DNA of 64,000 bases, from NCBI RefSeq assembly GCF_000384135.1, contig NZ_KB913028.1, forward strand, positions 616,351 through 680,350, read 5' to 3'. Both the position numbers and the translations under genes were made by a program. Shown here piece by piece: positions 16,308-24,710 of the stretch. The stretch's first letter is position 1. Each line of letters starts with the position of its first letter. Under the pieces are notes generated by a model. That model had not been told where the DNA came from and did no database searches. It saw only the letters and a program-made list of their open reading frames with translations. This stretch comes from Succinispira mobilis DSM 6222 (GTDB lineage Bacteria; Bacillota; Negativicutes; Acidaminococcales; Succinispiraceae).

Positions 16308-18293
16308 TTAAATTTTAAAAACGGCGATTGCATTTTGAAGTTCTTGAGCCATTTGAGCCAAGCTTTTGCTGGCAGAAGAAATTTCATCCATCGAAGCTAA
16401 TTGTTCTTCAGCGGCTGCAGAAACCATTTGCGCCTCATCGGTAGAGGCTTGACTTATAGAATCAATAGTTTTTACAGAGGCATCAATACGTTGGCTGCCA
16501 TCAATAATCTTATTAAGTGTCACTCGAACATTTTCCATACCGCTACTGCTATTATGGACAAGTGTTGCAATTGACTTAAGGTTAGTTCCAACCAAGTGAA
16601 CACTATCTACGCCAGCTTTAACCTTAACATTGCCAGTAGCCATGGAAATAACAGCTGCCTCAGTGTCTTTTTGAACCATAGCAATTTCTTCGGAAATTTT
16701 TTGGGCGGCCTTTTGAACTTCTTCAGCCAGTTTACGGACTTCTTCCGCAACTACAGCAAAACCGCGTCCTTGTTCGCCAGCACGAGCTGCTTCAATTGCG
16801 GCGTTAAGGGCTAAAAGATTAGTTTGCGAAGCAATACTAGAGATAGTATCGGTTATCTGGCCAATTCGTTTAGATTGTTCCCCTAGTTTGCTAATTACTT
16901 GCGCCGAAGAAGAAACTGATTCTTCAATTTCGAGCATATTTTTGACCATGATGTCGACGTCGCTAGTGCCTTGATCAGCCTGTTTAGCGGCGAGACGTGC
17001 TCCGTCTACAGCAGTATCACTGTCTTTAGCAATGAGTTTAACGTTGTTACTCATAGTTGTGGCTATTGAAGAGGCTTCTTCTACCGAGATCATTTGCTTA
17101 TGCGCGCCTTCAGCAACATTTGTTATAGAAACAGCAACTTGAGTTGCCGCTTGGGCGGTTTGTTCGGCGCTGGCCGTTAATTCCTCACTAGCGGCTGCCA
17201 TATGTTCGGATTTTTCTTGAACTTTGCGAATTAAGCTACGCAGGGCATCACGCATTTGGTTAAACACATCTGCTAAAGCAGCGATTTCATCTTTGCCTTC
17301 GATATCTACACGTTGTGTAAAGTCGCCTGCCGCAACCTTTTCTGCTTGATGTTTTAATAACTCGAGAGGTTTAGCAATGCGACTAGCGATAAATAAGGTT
17401 GCTGGAATTACAATAAACAAAGCTAAAACTGTACCGATGATGAAGATCCAACGCAACGATTCTAGCGGTGCGTAGATTACAGCAACGGGGATGCTAATAC
17501 CTAGTAACCATTGAGTTGATGGTAATTTTTCAAAAACCATTAAATACTCTTTGCCGTCTATGGTATAGGTAGTTAAGCCTTTGGTTTGCTTTTCAATGCT
17601 TTGAACTGCGGTATATAGAGGTTTTAAAGGAGCTAAGTCTTTGATGTTTTTATTTTGCATATTGGCATCGGGATAAGCCATCACAGTACCAGTTTGATTG
17701 AGTAAGAAAGCAAAGCTGCCTTCAAAAGGACGAATCTTAGCAATGGTTGCAAACATTGTGTCCATAAGCAAATCTTCAGACAGAACCCCAACAGTTTCGC
17801 CGGCAGAGTTTTTAAAAGGTATGGTTACAGATAGAGCCATTTTATTGGTAACACTATCTAAGTAGGGTTCGCCAAAAGTAAGTTTGCCAGAATTGATGGC
17901 ATCTTTATACCACGAGCGAGTACGGGCGTCAAATCCTGCGGGCGGAATCCAACCACTACCATCAATAATTGCTCCATCACTAGCTCGACCAAAATATAAG
18001 TCGCTGATTTCTGGATCAACTTGTTTAAAACCTGTGAGCATTTGCATGGTAATCGGAGTTTTGTCGCCGGCAATTTGCTGTACGGTGGCAGCGGTTGTTT
18101 TTAGAACCATGGCTTTGCTAAGCAACCAACCATCTAGCTCCTTGGAAGAAGCGTTAGTTATAGCTTGAGCACCACTTTCTACAGAAGTCAGGAGCATTTT
18201 TTCTGTGTAGAAATAAGCAGCACAGGAGACAAGTATTAGCAAACTTGCCATTAAAGTAGAAAAGATTATGGTCATTTTCTTTTTTAAATTCAT
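16308..18293 (-). CDS. methyl-accepting chemotaxis protein (dCache sensor)
   Basis: Inner-membrane chemoreceptor of about 661 aa. In order: TM1 near residues 8-28, a periplasmic double-Cache sensor to about 275 ([21 protein letters not shown] is the typical ligand-pocket strand), TM2 about 278-305, HAMP, then the cytoplasmic coiled coil with the invariant tip [36 protein letters not shown]. Two ATG codons compete; GGAGG is only one or two bases from the one at 18299 but well spaced for the ATG at 18293, which I prefer. Cache receptors usually bind small organic molecules. A terminator-like hairpin sits in its leader. Confidence 0.94.
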   Translation of the reverse strand: MNLKKKMTIIFSTLMASLLILVSCAAYFYTEKMLLTSVESGAQAITNASSKELDGWLLSKAMVLKTTAATVQQIAGDKTPITMQMLTGFKQVDPEISDLYFGRASDGAIIDGSGWIPPAGFDARTRSWYKDAINSGKLTFGEPYLDSVTNKMALSVTIPFKNSAGETVGVLSEDLLMDTMFATIAKIRPFEGSFAFLLNQTGTVMAYPDANMQNKNIKDLAPLKPLYTAVQSIEKQTKGLTTYTIDGKEYLMVFEKLPSTQWLLGISIPVAVIYAPLESLRWIFIIGTVLALFIVIPATLFIASRIAKPLELLKHQAEKVAAGDFTQRVDIEGKDEIAALADVFNQMRDALRSLIRKVQEKSEHMAAASEELTASAEQTAQAATQVAVSITNVAEGAHKQMISVEEASSIATTMSNNVKLIAKDSDTAVDGARLAAKQADQGTSDVDIMVKNMLEIEESVSSSAQVISKLGEQSKRIGQITDTISSIASQTNLLALNAAIEAARAGEQGRGFAVVAEEVRKLAEEVQKAAQKISEEIAMVQKDTEAAVISMATGNVKVKAGVDSVHLVGTNLKSIATLVHNSSSGMENVRVTLNKIIDGSQRIDASVKTIDSISQASTDEAQMVSAAAEEQLASMDEISSASKSLAQMAQELQNAIAVFKI

Positions 18294-18332
18294 GTTCATT
18301 CCTCCAATTCTAGCACCTGTACTTTGGCAAAA

Positions 18333-18366
18333 AAGACTACGGAAAACTACAAATTCCCGTAGTCTT
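18333..18366 (-). promoter_or_regulatory. terminator-like hairpin in the chemoreceptor leader
   Basis: On the minus strand AAGACTACGG and CCGTAGTCTT form a perfect ten-base stem followed by six T, about 35 bases upstream of the start codon. It may attenuate the chemoreceptor. Nothing convergent ends here, so a plain end-of-gene terminator is unlikely. No cyclic-di-GMP riboswitch consensus was seen. Confidence 0.6.
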
Positions 18367-18572
18367 CATTGACCACCATAGCGCATTAATTTATACTCTA
18401 ATTTTAACACAGTGAAATACAATTGTCCACTAAGGAGCAAGAAAAATAATAAAAAGTTAGTTAATGATAACGAGAATTAAAATAAATGTTAACTTTGAAA
18501 TACAAATAGCGCTATGCCTTATAGATAATTTCAGTAAACTAAATTAACTTATAATAACAGTTAATCTCTAAC

Positions 18573-18601
18573 TTGACCATTAAAGTCTAAATTGGTATAA
18601 T
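18573..18601 (+). promoter_or_regulatory. promoter of the fluoride riboswitch transcript
   Basis: TTGACC at 18573-18578, a 17-base spacer, and TATAAT at 18596-18601. The aptamer starts about 12 bases later. Confidence 0.85.
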
Positions 18602-18610
18602 CAGTACATT

Positions 18611-18705
18611 AATATAGGCGATGGAGTTCGCCATTAAGTCCGTTTTATAGCGGTGATGACTCCTACTAGTATTAAGTATTGTGCTAGTAGGAGTCATTTA
18701 TTATT
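18611..18705 (+). promoter_or_regulatory. fluoride (crcB-motif) riboswitch with terminator
   Basis: The aptamer reads taggcgatggagttcgcc, then a linker, then ccg...cgg and tgatgactcctac, which matches the crcB motif. A terminator stem (gactcctactag/ctagtaggagtc, about 18658-18694) overlaps its 3' side and is followed by T-rich sequence. Fluoride binding is expected to prevent termination and turn on the two downstream genes. Confidence 0.95.
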
Positions 18706-18725
18706 TTATAAGGAGTGGAATAGCT

Positions 18726-19085
18726 ATGCCGAAAATTGCAGTTAAAGCCAAAAGACTAAGTATTTATATTGGGGAGAGTGATAATTATGAACGACAGTCC
18801 CTGTATAAAAGTATTGTTAGTAAAATGAAAGAACTCGATATGGCCGGCGTAACTGTTTTTCGTGGAATAATGGGTTATGGAGAGGATAAGCGCATTCATA
18901 CAGCGAATTTGTTAGATTTGTCGAGCGATCTACCAATTTTAGTAGAAATTATTGATAGTGAAGAGTATATTGCCAAATTATTACCATATCTAGATCAAGT
19001 GCTAGAAAAAGGTTTGGTGACCATTGATGATGTTGAAGTACTTAAGTACGGTAAAGAGGCAATAGTAGCTAAGGGAGTGGAATAA
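18726..19085 (+). CDS. DUF190 family protein, fluoride-associated
   Basis: 119 aa, PII-like alpha/beta fold. The frame opens at 18681 inside the terminator, but the ATG at 18726 has aaggag upstream and starts the normal N-terminus (MPKIAVKAKRLSIYIGESD). DUF190 marks visible are GVTVFRGIMGYGEDKRIH near residues 39-56 and LPILVEIIDSEEYI. The family is commonly found with CrcB under fluoride riboswitches; its biochemical role is not established. The crcB gene follows after six bases. Confidence 0.88.
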   Translation: MPKIAVKAKRLSIYIGESDNYERQSLYKSIVSKMKELDMAGVTVFRGIMGYGEDKRIHTANLLDLSSDLPILVEIIDSEEYIAKLLPYLDQVLEKGLVTIDDVEVLKYGKEAIVAKGVE

Positions 19086-19091
19086 AAAAAG

Positions 19092-19469
19092 ATGGTGGGG
19101 ATATTTTTTATTGCTATTGGTGGAGCAACGGGAGCAGTTTGTAGGTACTTGACGGCTAATTGGATGGCTTCTAAATTTGGCGCGAATTTTCCTTTGGGAA
19201 CTTTAGTAGTAAATATAATTGGCTGTTTTGTAATTGGCCTATTTATGGCAATTACCTTGGGGAAATTAAGTATAAACCCATATTGGCGACTATTTATTGC
19301 GGTAGGTTTTTTGGGCGGTTTGACAACTTTTTCCTCTTTTAGTTATGAAACCTTTATGCTTTTACAGGGAACTGACTTCATGCGCGCTTTTTACAATATT
19401 GCTTTAAATTTATTTGGCGGGTTTGCAGCTACTTGGTTAGGCTTTGCTTTGGCTAGATTCATTGGATAG
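19092..19469 (+). CDS. crcB: fluoride channel CrcB/Fluc
   Basis: Inner-membrane fluoride export channel of 125 aa with four predicted helices. Visible Fluc marks are GGATGAVCRYL at the N-terminus, FPLGTLVVNIIGCFVIGLFM, and GFLGGLTTFSSFSYE, which contains the break in helix 3 and the Phe/Ser residues lining the fluoride path. Only one copy is present, so it would act as a dual-topology homodimer. It lies in a riboswitch-controlled operon with the DUF190 gene. Confidence 0.95.
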   Translation: MVGIFFIAIGGATGAVCRYLTANWMASKFGANFPLGTLVVNIIGCFVIGLFMAITLGKLSINPYWRLFIAVGFLGGLTTFSSFSYETFMLLQGTDFMRAFYNIALNLFGGFAATWLGFALARFIG

Positions 19470-19481
19470 TAAACCCAGATA

Positions 19482-20777
19482 TTATTTAGCCAACTCAATT
19501 TTGTCAATTTGTGTGCCCGAGGGTAAAAAAGCTGTAATAATAAGTTTTTGCTCTTGCCTTTCCAAGGTTAAGTAATTGTTGGTTTCAGGTTGAGGGGCGA
19601 CAAAGGCATCTAGAGGATGTGGTTCCCAAAAATTTTGGTAACGTACATTGCCAGCTACTCCAGTTAAGATATACAGTGAACCAGTTAGATCAGGTTGAAA
19701 ATTTTTTAAAGGCGTCCGACGGCGATATGTATGTAGATGTGCCGATAAAACTAGATCTACAGCAAATTCATCAAAGATAGGCATAAAGATTTTACCGAGC
19801 TCACTAATACCTGCTAAGCGGTTAGGGCGATTTTTAATGGCATATTGCAGCGGATCTTTATGCATTAAAACAACTTTCCATTTTTGTTTGCTGTTAGCCA
19901 AATCGTTTTTGAGCCAAGCCTGCTGTGCAGCTAACATTTCAGGTTGAAATCTATCCATTTCAGTAAGTTGTGTATTTAAAACAACAAAATGCACATCGCC
20001 ATAATCGTAAGAATAATACTGTCCTTGATAAACAGAGCTATTATTAGTAGGCAGTGAAAAAAGTTTTAAATATGCTACTGGCATTCGGATTTGCCAGTTA
20101 AGGTCATAAGTCTCGTGATTGCCCAATACTGGAGCAAAAGGAATTTTATTGATTATACCGTTTACGCCATTGAACCAAGCACGCCATTGGCTATGATCTT
20201 CACCATTATCAACTAAATCGCCCATGTTGATAAAAAAGTCAGCGTTAGGGTTGCTGGCCCAGGCTTCTTGGGCAACATTTTGCCAGATACTATAGTCACT
20301 GGATTGAGAATCCGGGAAAATTATAGCTTTAAAATTACCATTATTTTGAGAAGCAGTATTTAATGGATACCAAGGACTGAGTTTTTTTTGCCAGCCAATA
20401 CGGTATTCATAACTGCTGGCAGGTTGTAATTCGGTTAAAGTGATTTTGTGAAGATAATTAGTTTGTTTATTATCTGTGAACTCTTCATTGCTAACTGATT
20501 TCGTATTGATATTAGTACTGTTTTTTAAACGATATTCAATAAAGGCATCGGGCTGAGATAAGCTTGATTGCCACATTATGGTGCGAGAATTGCTACTGTC
20601 CGCAGTGATAATTTGTCGGAGATAAAAAGCTTCAGAAGAATCTAGAGTAGGTTGTTTAGTAGCGAAAATTGATAGAAAATTTATCTGGGAAGAAATATTT
20701 TTCAACTGTGGAAAAAATATTATAATTAAGCCTAAAAATAAAAACATGAATAAAATAATGGGTGTGTTTTTTTTCAT
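19482..20777 (-). CDS. membrane-anchored metallophosphoesterase, purple acid phosphatase-like
   Basis: 431 aa. An N-terminal hydrophobic segment (residues 6-24) acts as signal anchor and puts the enzyme outside the cytoplasm. A fibronectin-III-like region (about 45-150) precedes the calcineurin-like phosphoesterase domain. Metal-binding motifs are INMGDLVDNGEDH, LGNHETYDL, LMHKDP and VLSAHLHTYRRR, in the usual order. The FnIII plus phosphoesterase layout matches purple acid phosphatase-like proteins. The likely role is release of phosphate from organic phosphates; substrate unknown. The minus-strand Shine-Dalgarno is AGGAGG. Confidence 0.87.
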   Translation of the reverse strand: MKKNTPIILFMFLFLGLIIIFFPQLKNISSQINFLSIFATKQPTLDSSEAFYLRQIITADSSNSRTIMWQSSLSQPDAFIEYRLKNSTNINTKSVSNEEFTDNKQTNYLHKITLTELQPASSYEYRIGWQKKLSPWYPLNTASQNNGNFKAIIFPDSQSSDYSIWQNVAQEAWASNPNADFFINMGDLVDNGEDHSQWRAWFNGVNGIINKIPFAPVLGNHETYDLNWQIRMPVAYLKLFSLPTNNSSVYQGQYYSYDYGDVHFVVLNTQLTEMDRFQPEMLAAQQAWLKNDLANSKQKWKVVLMHKDPLQYAIKNRPNRLAGISELGKIFMPIFDEFAVDLVLSAHLHTYRRRTPLKNFQPDLTGSLYILTGVAGNVRYQNFWEPHPLDAFVAPQPETNNYLTLERQEQKLIITAFLPSGTQIDKIELAK

Positions 20778-21000
20778 AATGTTGCTAACCTCCTGGGTTT
20801 GAATGGTTATTATTAATTCGGTGAATTGGATATAAGAATAACACTTAGAGTTAACTACAGGTCAAGAAGAATTTTATAAAAATTCTTAAATTTATTAGTT
20901 TGTTATTTACGACACTGTAAAGTAGTTGATATAATGTAATAATAGATCTGGTGACGAATAACTCAAGAATAGATTCAATAAAAGTAGTGAGTTAGAAGGA

Positions 21001-22146
21001 GTGATAGTAATCGAGGCCTTGTTAGCAATACAAATAAATATTTTCATGTCGATTTTACTATCTATTGTTACAGCTCACGCCTACTTTAAATTAGATAGAA
21101 AAAATCAGATACATCAACTATTTCTATTTTTGCTGTTCACGACATTATTAGTGCTGCTTTTAGAAATTATTAGCGTGGTATTAAACTCGACAGAATATAA
21201 ACAGTTCATTTTTGGTCATAAATTAGTTGATACAATTGGTTTTATTATAGCACCTTTTGTTAGTGTTTTTTCCATGCTTTATGTTTATAAAGTATTAAAT
21301 AAATATCGACCGATAAATATTTTAAAAAATTGGCGTTGGTCAATACCACTACTGCTTAATACAATAATTGCAATAGGTAGCTATAAATTTGGTTGGATAT
21401 TTAATATAACTCCCGATAATATATATATGCGCGGAAAATTATTTTTTATTTCTCCGACTACAATGTATTTTTATTATTTTATGAATGTCTATTTTTTATT
21501 TAGAGCTCGCAAAAAAATAAGTAGTGAAGCTTTGAGTATTTTAAGTTTGTTGACGATTATTCCTGCTATATTATCAATTTTTCAATTGAAATATTTCGTA
21601 TATCTAACTATCTGGAATAGTGTAGCGATAGCTGTGGTGATAAACTATATTTATCTTATGCATAATCAGACTAAGTGTGATCCGCTTACGGGTTTGGGAA
21701 ACCGCATAGCTTATCAGGAATATTTAGATATTTGGGGTCCGAAAAAAGATAAAATATTAACAGTTTTAAATATTGACTTAGATGACTTTAAAATCATAAA
21801 TGACCGATTTGGCCATCATGAAGGTGATAAAGTACTGAAGTTTTTTGCTAGAAAACTGGAAAGTGTTTTTGCTGGCAAAGGAGTGGCTCTGCGTTTAGGT
21901 GGGGATGAGTTTATGGTTTTAATTAGAGAAGGTAATCGCGAAAAAATATTGCAACGGATGAAAATCTTTCAAGCGCTTATTGATAATTATAATGCGAATA
22001 ATGATTTGTCTTATAGGATAAAATTTAGTTATGGTTTAGCAACATTTGCTAAGCATCATCATAACGTTCAAGAATTAATTTTAGATAGTGATAAAGCCAT
22101 GTACGATGAAAAACGTAAAAGAAAAGAACGGCAAATTAAATTTTGA
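21001..22146 (+). CDS. membrane diguanylate cyclase (7-TM sensor plus GGDEF)
   Basis: 381 aa. The first 220 residues carry about seven hydrophobic segments resembling the 7TM sensor modules of kinases and cyclases. The GGDEF domain runs from DPLTGLGNRIAYQ near residue 227 through VLNIDLDDFKIINDRFGHHEGD to ALRLGGDEFMVL near residue 303, so the active site is intact and cyclic-di-GMP synthesis is predicted. The position five residues before GGDEF lacks an RxxD inhibitory site. The GTG start overlaps its own aaggag motif, so the true start is uncertain. Confidence 0.88.
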   Translation: MIVIEALLAIQINIFMSILLSIVTAHAYFKLDRKNQIHQLFLFLLFTTLLVLLLEIISVVLNSTEYKQFIFGHKLVDTIGFIIAPFVSVFSMLYVYKVLNKYRPINILKNWRWSIPLLLNTIIAIGSYKFGWIFNITPDNIYMRGKLFFISPTTMYFYYFMNVYFLFRARKKISSEALSILSLLTIIPAILSIFQLKYFVYLTIWNSVAIAVVINYIYLMHNQTKCDPLTGLGNRIAYQEYLDIWGPKKDKILTVLNIDLDDFKIINDRFGHHEGDKVLKFFARKLESVFAGKGVALRLGGDEFMVLIREGNREKILQRMKIFQALIDNYNANNDLSYRIKFSYGLATFAKHHHNVQELILDSDKAMYDEKRKRKERQIKF

Positions 22147-22273
22147 TGACATTTAATTATAAAAAAATAAAAAATGCCTTTGTGCTGTAGAAAATATTAA
22201 GGGACATCCTTTGGTTAGTCTAAGAGATAACGTAAGGATGAAGCCTCAAGTATTTATGGTACAAGGGTATTTT

Positions 22274-22762
22274 TTATTTAATATGGGTAAGTTGATTTTG
22301 CCAGTATTTTAAATCTATAGCACTAAGGGGTAGAAGGATTGCTCTATTTTCGTGATAGTTAAAACCGATTTGAACTTTTTTAGCAGTTTTTAAATTTTTT
22401 AAGATCTGTAAAGGGAATTCGGCAAATAAATGATATTCGTTTTTAGCAAAATTTTTGTCCAGTAGTTTTGCTAAAGAATAATCAGAATTGATTTGTTTAA
22501 TTTTTAGATTGCTTATTTGATAAATATTATCATCAACATAGATTGTTAGGGTTGGCTCAAGTGGCTTAGAACTATAACGATAATCGACTAATTCTAAGGT
22601 TGCGCCCAGAGTTTCAGTAGATGGCTTAACACCTTTAAAATCAATATTGCAATAAGCCGAGAGATTATTAGCCGAACGATTATCATAAGCCCAAATATTA
22701 TAGCTTAGATAAATTAATAAACAAAGCGGAATAAATAAGAATTTGATTGAAAGTTTTAACAT
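22274..22762 (-). CDS. hypothetical exported or membrane-anchored protein
   Basis: Unrecognised, 162 aa. Residues 5-25 (IKFLFIPLCLLIYLSYNIWAY) form a signal peptide or anchor without an obvious lipobox. The rest alternates beta-type segments (PTLTIYVDDNIYQISNLKI, then YHLFAEFPLQILKNL and VQIGFNYHENRAILLPL). It is probably located in the cell envelope. The minus-strand Shine-Dalgarno GGAGGCG precedes the ATG. Confidence 0.6.
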   Translation of the reverse strand: MLKLSIKFLFIPLCLLIYLSYNIWAYDNRSANNLSAYCNIDFKGVKPSTETLGATLELVDYRYSSKPLEPTLTIYVDDNIYQISNLKIKQINSDYSLAKLLDKNFAKNEYHLFAEFPLQILKNLKTAKKVQIGFNYHENRAILLPLSAIDLKYWQNQLTHIK

Positions 22763-22820
22763 GGCGCCTCCTTACAAGTTTATTTTAGGAGAGTTAACTT
22801 CGAAAAATATAACTATTTTA

Positions 22821-22833
22821 TGTTACAGTAACA
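22821..22833. promoter_or_regulatory. palindrome tgttacagtaaca, candidate operator
   Basis: A perfect 13-base palindrome with a central base lies in the intergenic region between the exported protein and the ABC exporter genes. It has the look of a regulator binding site; no cognate regulator gene is adjacent. Confidence 0.35.
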
Positions 22834-22991
22834 ATTCAATTTTGTCTAGTCAGTAGAAGAAATTAAGAAATAAAATTAAAAGATATTGAAAATCTTTTGC
22901 AAAATTTTATTTTTGTGCAGGAGTTTCCGCTTGCGGCATTGAATAGAACTAAATGGATAAAATTAAACATCTGAAGATACGAGGTCTAGAA

Positions 22992-24710
22992 ATGCAAGTA
23001 TATGGAAAATATATAAAAAAATATAGAGTACCAGCTTTTGGGGCAATGTTGTGTGTTACTTTAGAAGCAGGCTGTGATTTGTTAGGGCCAACACTTATGG
23101 CTAAGATTATCAATGAAGGTATTATTGCCCATTCTATGGCAGAAGTTACTAAATGGGGTGGCATGATGTTGCTAATAACTATCTGCGGGGCATTTTTTGC
23201 AATAACTCGCAGTATTTTAGCTAGCACAGTTTCGCAGCGTATTGGTGCTGATTTGCGTTACGAGGTATTTAAAAAAATATTGAATTTTTCCGAAGCTAGT
23301 GCAGATAAAATTGCGACTGGTTCTTTAATTACGCGTATGACTAATGATATTAATCAACTTACACAATTTATTAATGGAATGATGCGAATATTTATAAAAG
23401 CACCATTGGTTTGTTTAGGCAGTATTATTTTGGCAACTTTGCTTAATCCGCAGTTGAGTATTATCATTTATGGTTTTGTGGCATTGGTTGCTACCGTTAT
23501 TGCTATAAGTTTAAAGTTAAGTTATCCGCTATACGCTAAGGTTCAACAGGCCATAGACAGAGTTAATTCTGTTGTGCAGGAATATTTGTTGGGAATTCGT
23601 TTGGTAAAAGCTTTGGGTACTTATAATGAAGAAACGGAACGATTTGAACAAGCCAATAAAAATTTGGAACAAAGGTCGCTTGCTTCACAGATGATATTTA
23701 TGGTTTCTGGACCGCTTATTATGTTGTTATTTGGAACGGCGACCACAGGGGTATTATATTGGGGGAGTTCTTTGTTCGCTAAAAATTTAGCTAACCCAGG
23801 AGAAATTTCCGCTTTTATTATTTATATGACACAAATGTTAATTGCAATTATGATGATTACTAGTATTTTTAATGTTTTTGTACGTACTAAAACTTCTTCG
23901 GAACGAATTTTAGAGGTGTTAAATAGTGAAGAAGACTTTAGTAACAGTGGTATTGAACAAAAATTACAAGGTTCAATTGAATTTTCAAGAGTTAGCTTTG
24001 CCTACCCGAACGGTAGTGGGTTGTTGGCACTTAGGGATGTATCTTTTAAAATAAATGCTGGTGAAAATTTGGCAATTATAGGCCCTACAGGTAGTGGTAA
24101 ATCAACTTTAGCTTGGTTGTTATTGAGATTTTATCAAGCAAATCAGGGGAAGATATTACTCGATGGGGTAGAACTTAATTCGTTAGCAGTACATAATTTG
24201 CGTTCGCAAATAGCGATTGTGCCACAAAAATCTTTATTGTTTTCTGGCACAATCGAGGAAAATTTATTATGGGGTAATATGCAGGCGGATAAAATACAAA
24301 GGCAACGAGCCTTAGAGCTTGCTCGGGCGGATTTTGTCCAAGAATTTCCCGCGGCAGAACAGACAGTATTAGGCAGTAGAGGCGTTAATTTGTCAGGGGG
24401 ACAAAGACAACGACTTTCATTGGCGCGTGCCCTTCTAAAGCAAGCAAAAATTTTGATTTTAGACGATGCTACTAGTGCTTTAGATGGAGTTACGGAAGCT
24501 AAAGTATTAAAAAACTTACAAACAGTTGCTAGTAATCATACTGTAATTATTATTACACAACGCTGTAGTACAGCAATGGCTGCGGGGAGAATTTTGGTGC
24601 TGGATGAAGGTGAAAAAGTTGGTTTTGGTACGCATTCAGAATTGATGCAACAATGCCCTACTTATCAGGAAATTTATAAAACACAGATAGAAAGCAACAA
24701 GGTGAGTTAG
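22992..24710 (+). CDS. ABC exporter half-transporter, degenerate-site subunit
   Basis: About 572 aa. Six transmembrane helices in the first 310 residues are followed by one nucleotide-binding domain with Walker A GPTGSGKST, signature LSGGQ and Walker B LILDDATSALD. The catalytic Glu after Walker B is Asp, and the switch His is Gln (IITQRCST), so its own ATP site is catalytically weak, as in TM287- or LmrC-type subunits. The frame opens at 22953, but the ATG at 22992 has a gaggt site. It is followed at once by its partner gene (TAG then ATG). Typical cargoes are drugs or lipids; the actual one is unknown. Confidence 0.9.
   Translation: MQVYGKYIKKYRVPAFGAMLCVTLEAGCDLLGPTLMAKIINEGIIAHSMAEVTKWGGMMLLITICGAFFAITRSILASTVSQRIGADLRYEVFKKILNFSEASADKIATGSLITRMTNDINQLTQFINGMMRIFIKAPLVCLGSIILATLLNPQLSIIIYGFVALVATVIAISLKLSYPLYAKVQQAIDRVNSVVQEYLLGIRLVKALGTYNEETERFEQANKNLEQRSLASQMIFMVSGPLIMLLFGTATTGVLYWGSSLFAKNLANPGEISAFIIYMTQMLIAIMMITSIFNVFVRTKTSSERILEVLNSEEDFSNSGIEQKLQGSIEFSRVSFAYPNGSGLLALRDVSFKINAGENLAIIGPTGSGKSTLAWLLLRFYQANQGKILLDGVELNSLAVHNLRSQIAIVPQKSLLFSGTIEENLLWGNMQADKIQRQRALELARADFVQEFPAAEQTVLGSRGVNLSGGQRQRLSLARALLKQAKILILDDATSALDGVTEAKVLKNLQTVASNHTVIIITQRCSTAMAAGRILVLDEGEKVGFGTHSELMQQCPTYQEIYKTQIESNKVS

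Noticed and set aside
18300-18410. Cyclic-di-GMP riboswitch before the chemoreceptor
   Set aside because: The conserved GEMM tetraloop-receptor and core bases are not there; only the terminator-like stem is seen.
18456-18480. Fur-box-like sequence tgataacgagaatta
   Set aside because: Only a partial match to the 7-1-7 consensus and it is not placed at a recognisable promoter.
22199-22245. Short inverted repeat acatcctt/aaggatg between the cyclase and the exported protein gene
   Set aside because: The arms are short and no T-run follows on either strand, so I did not call a terminator.
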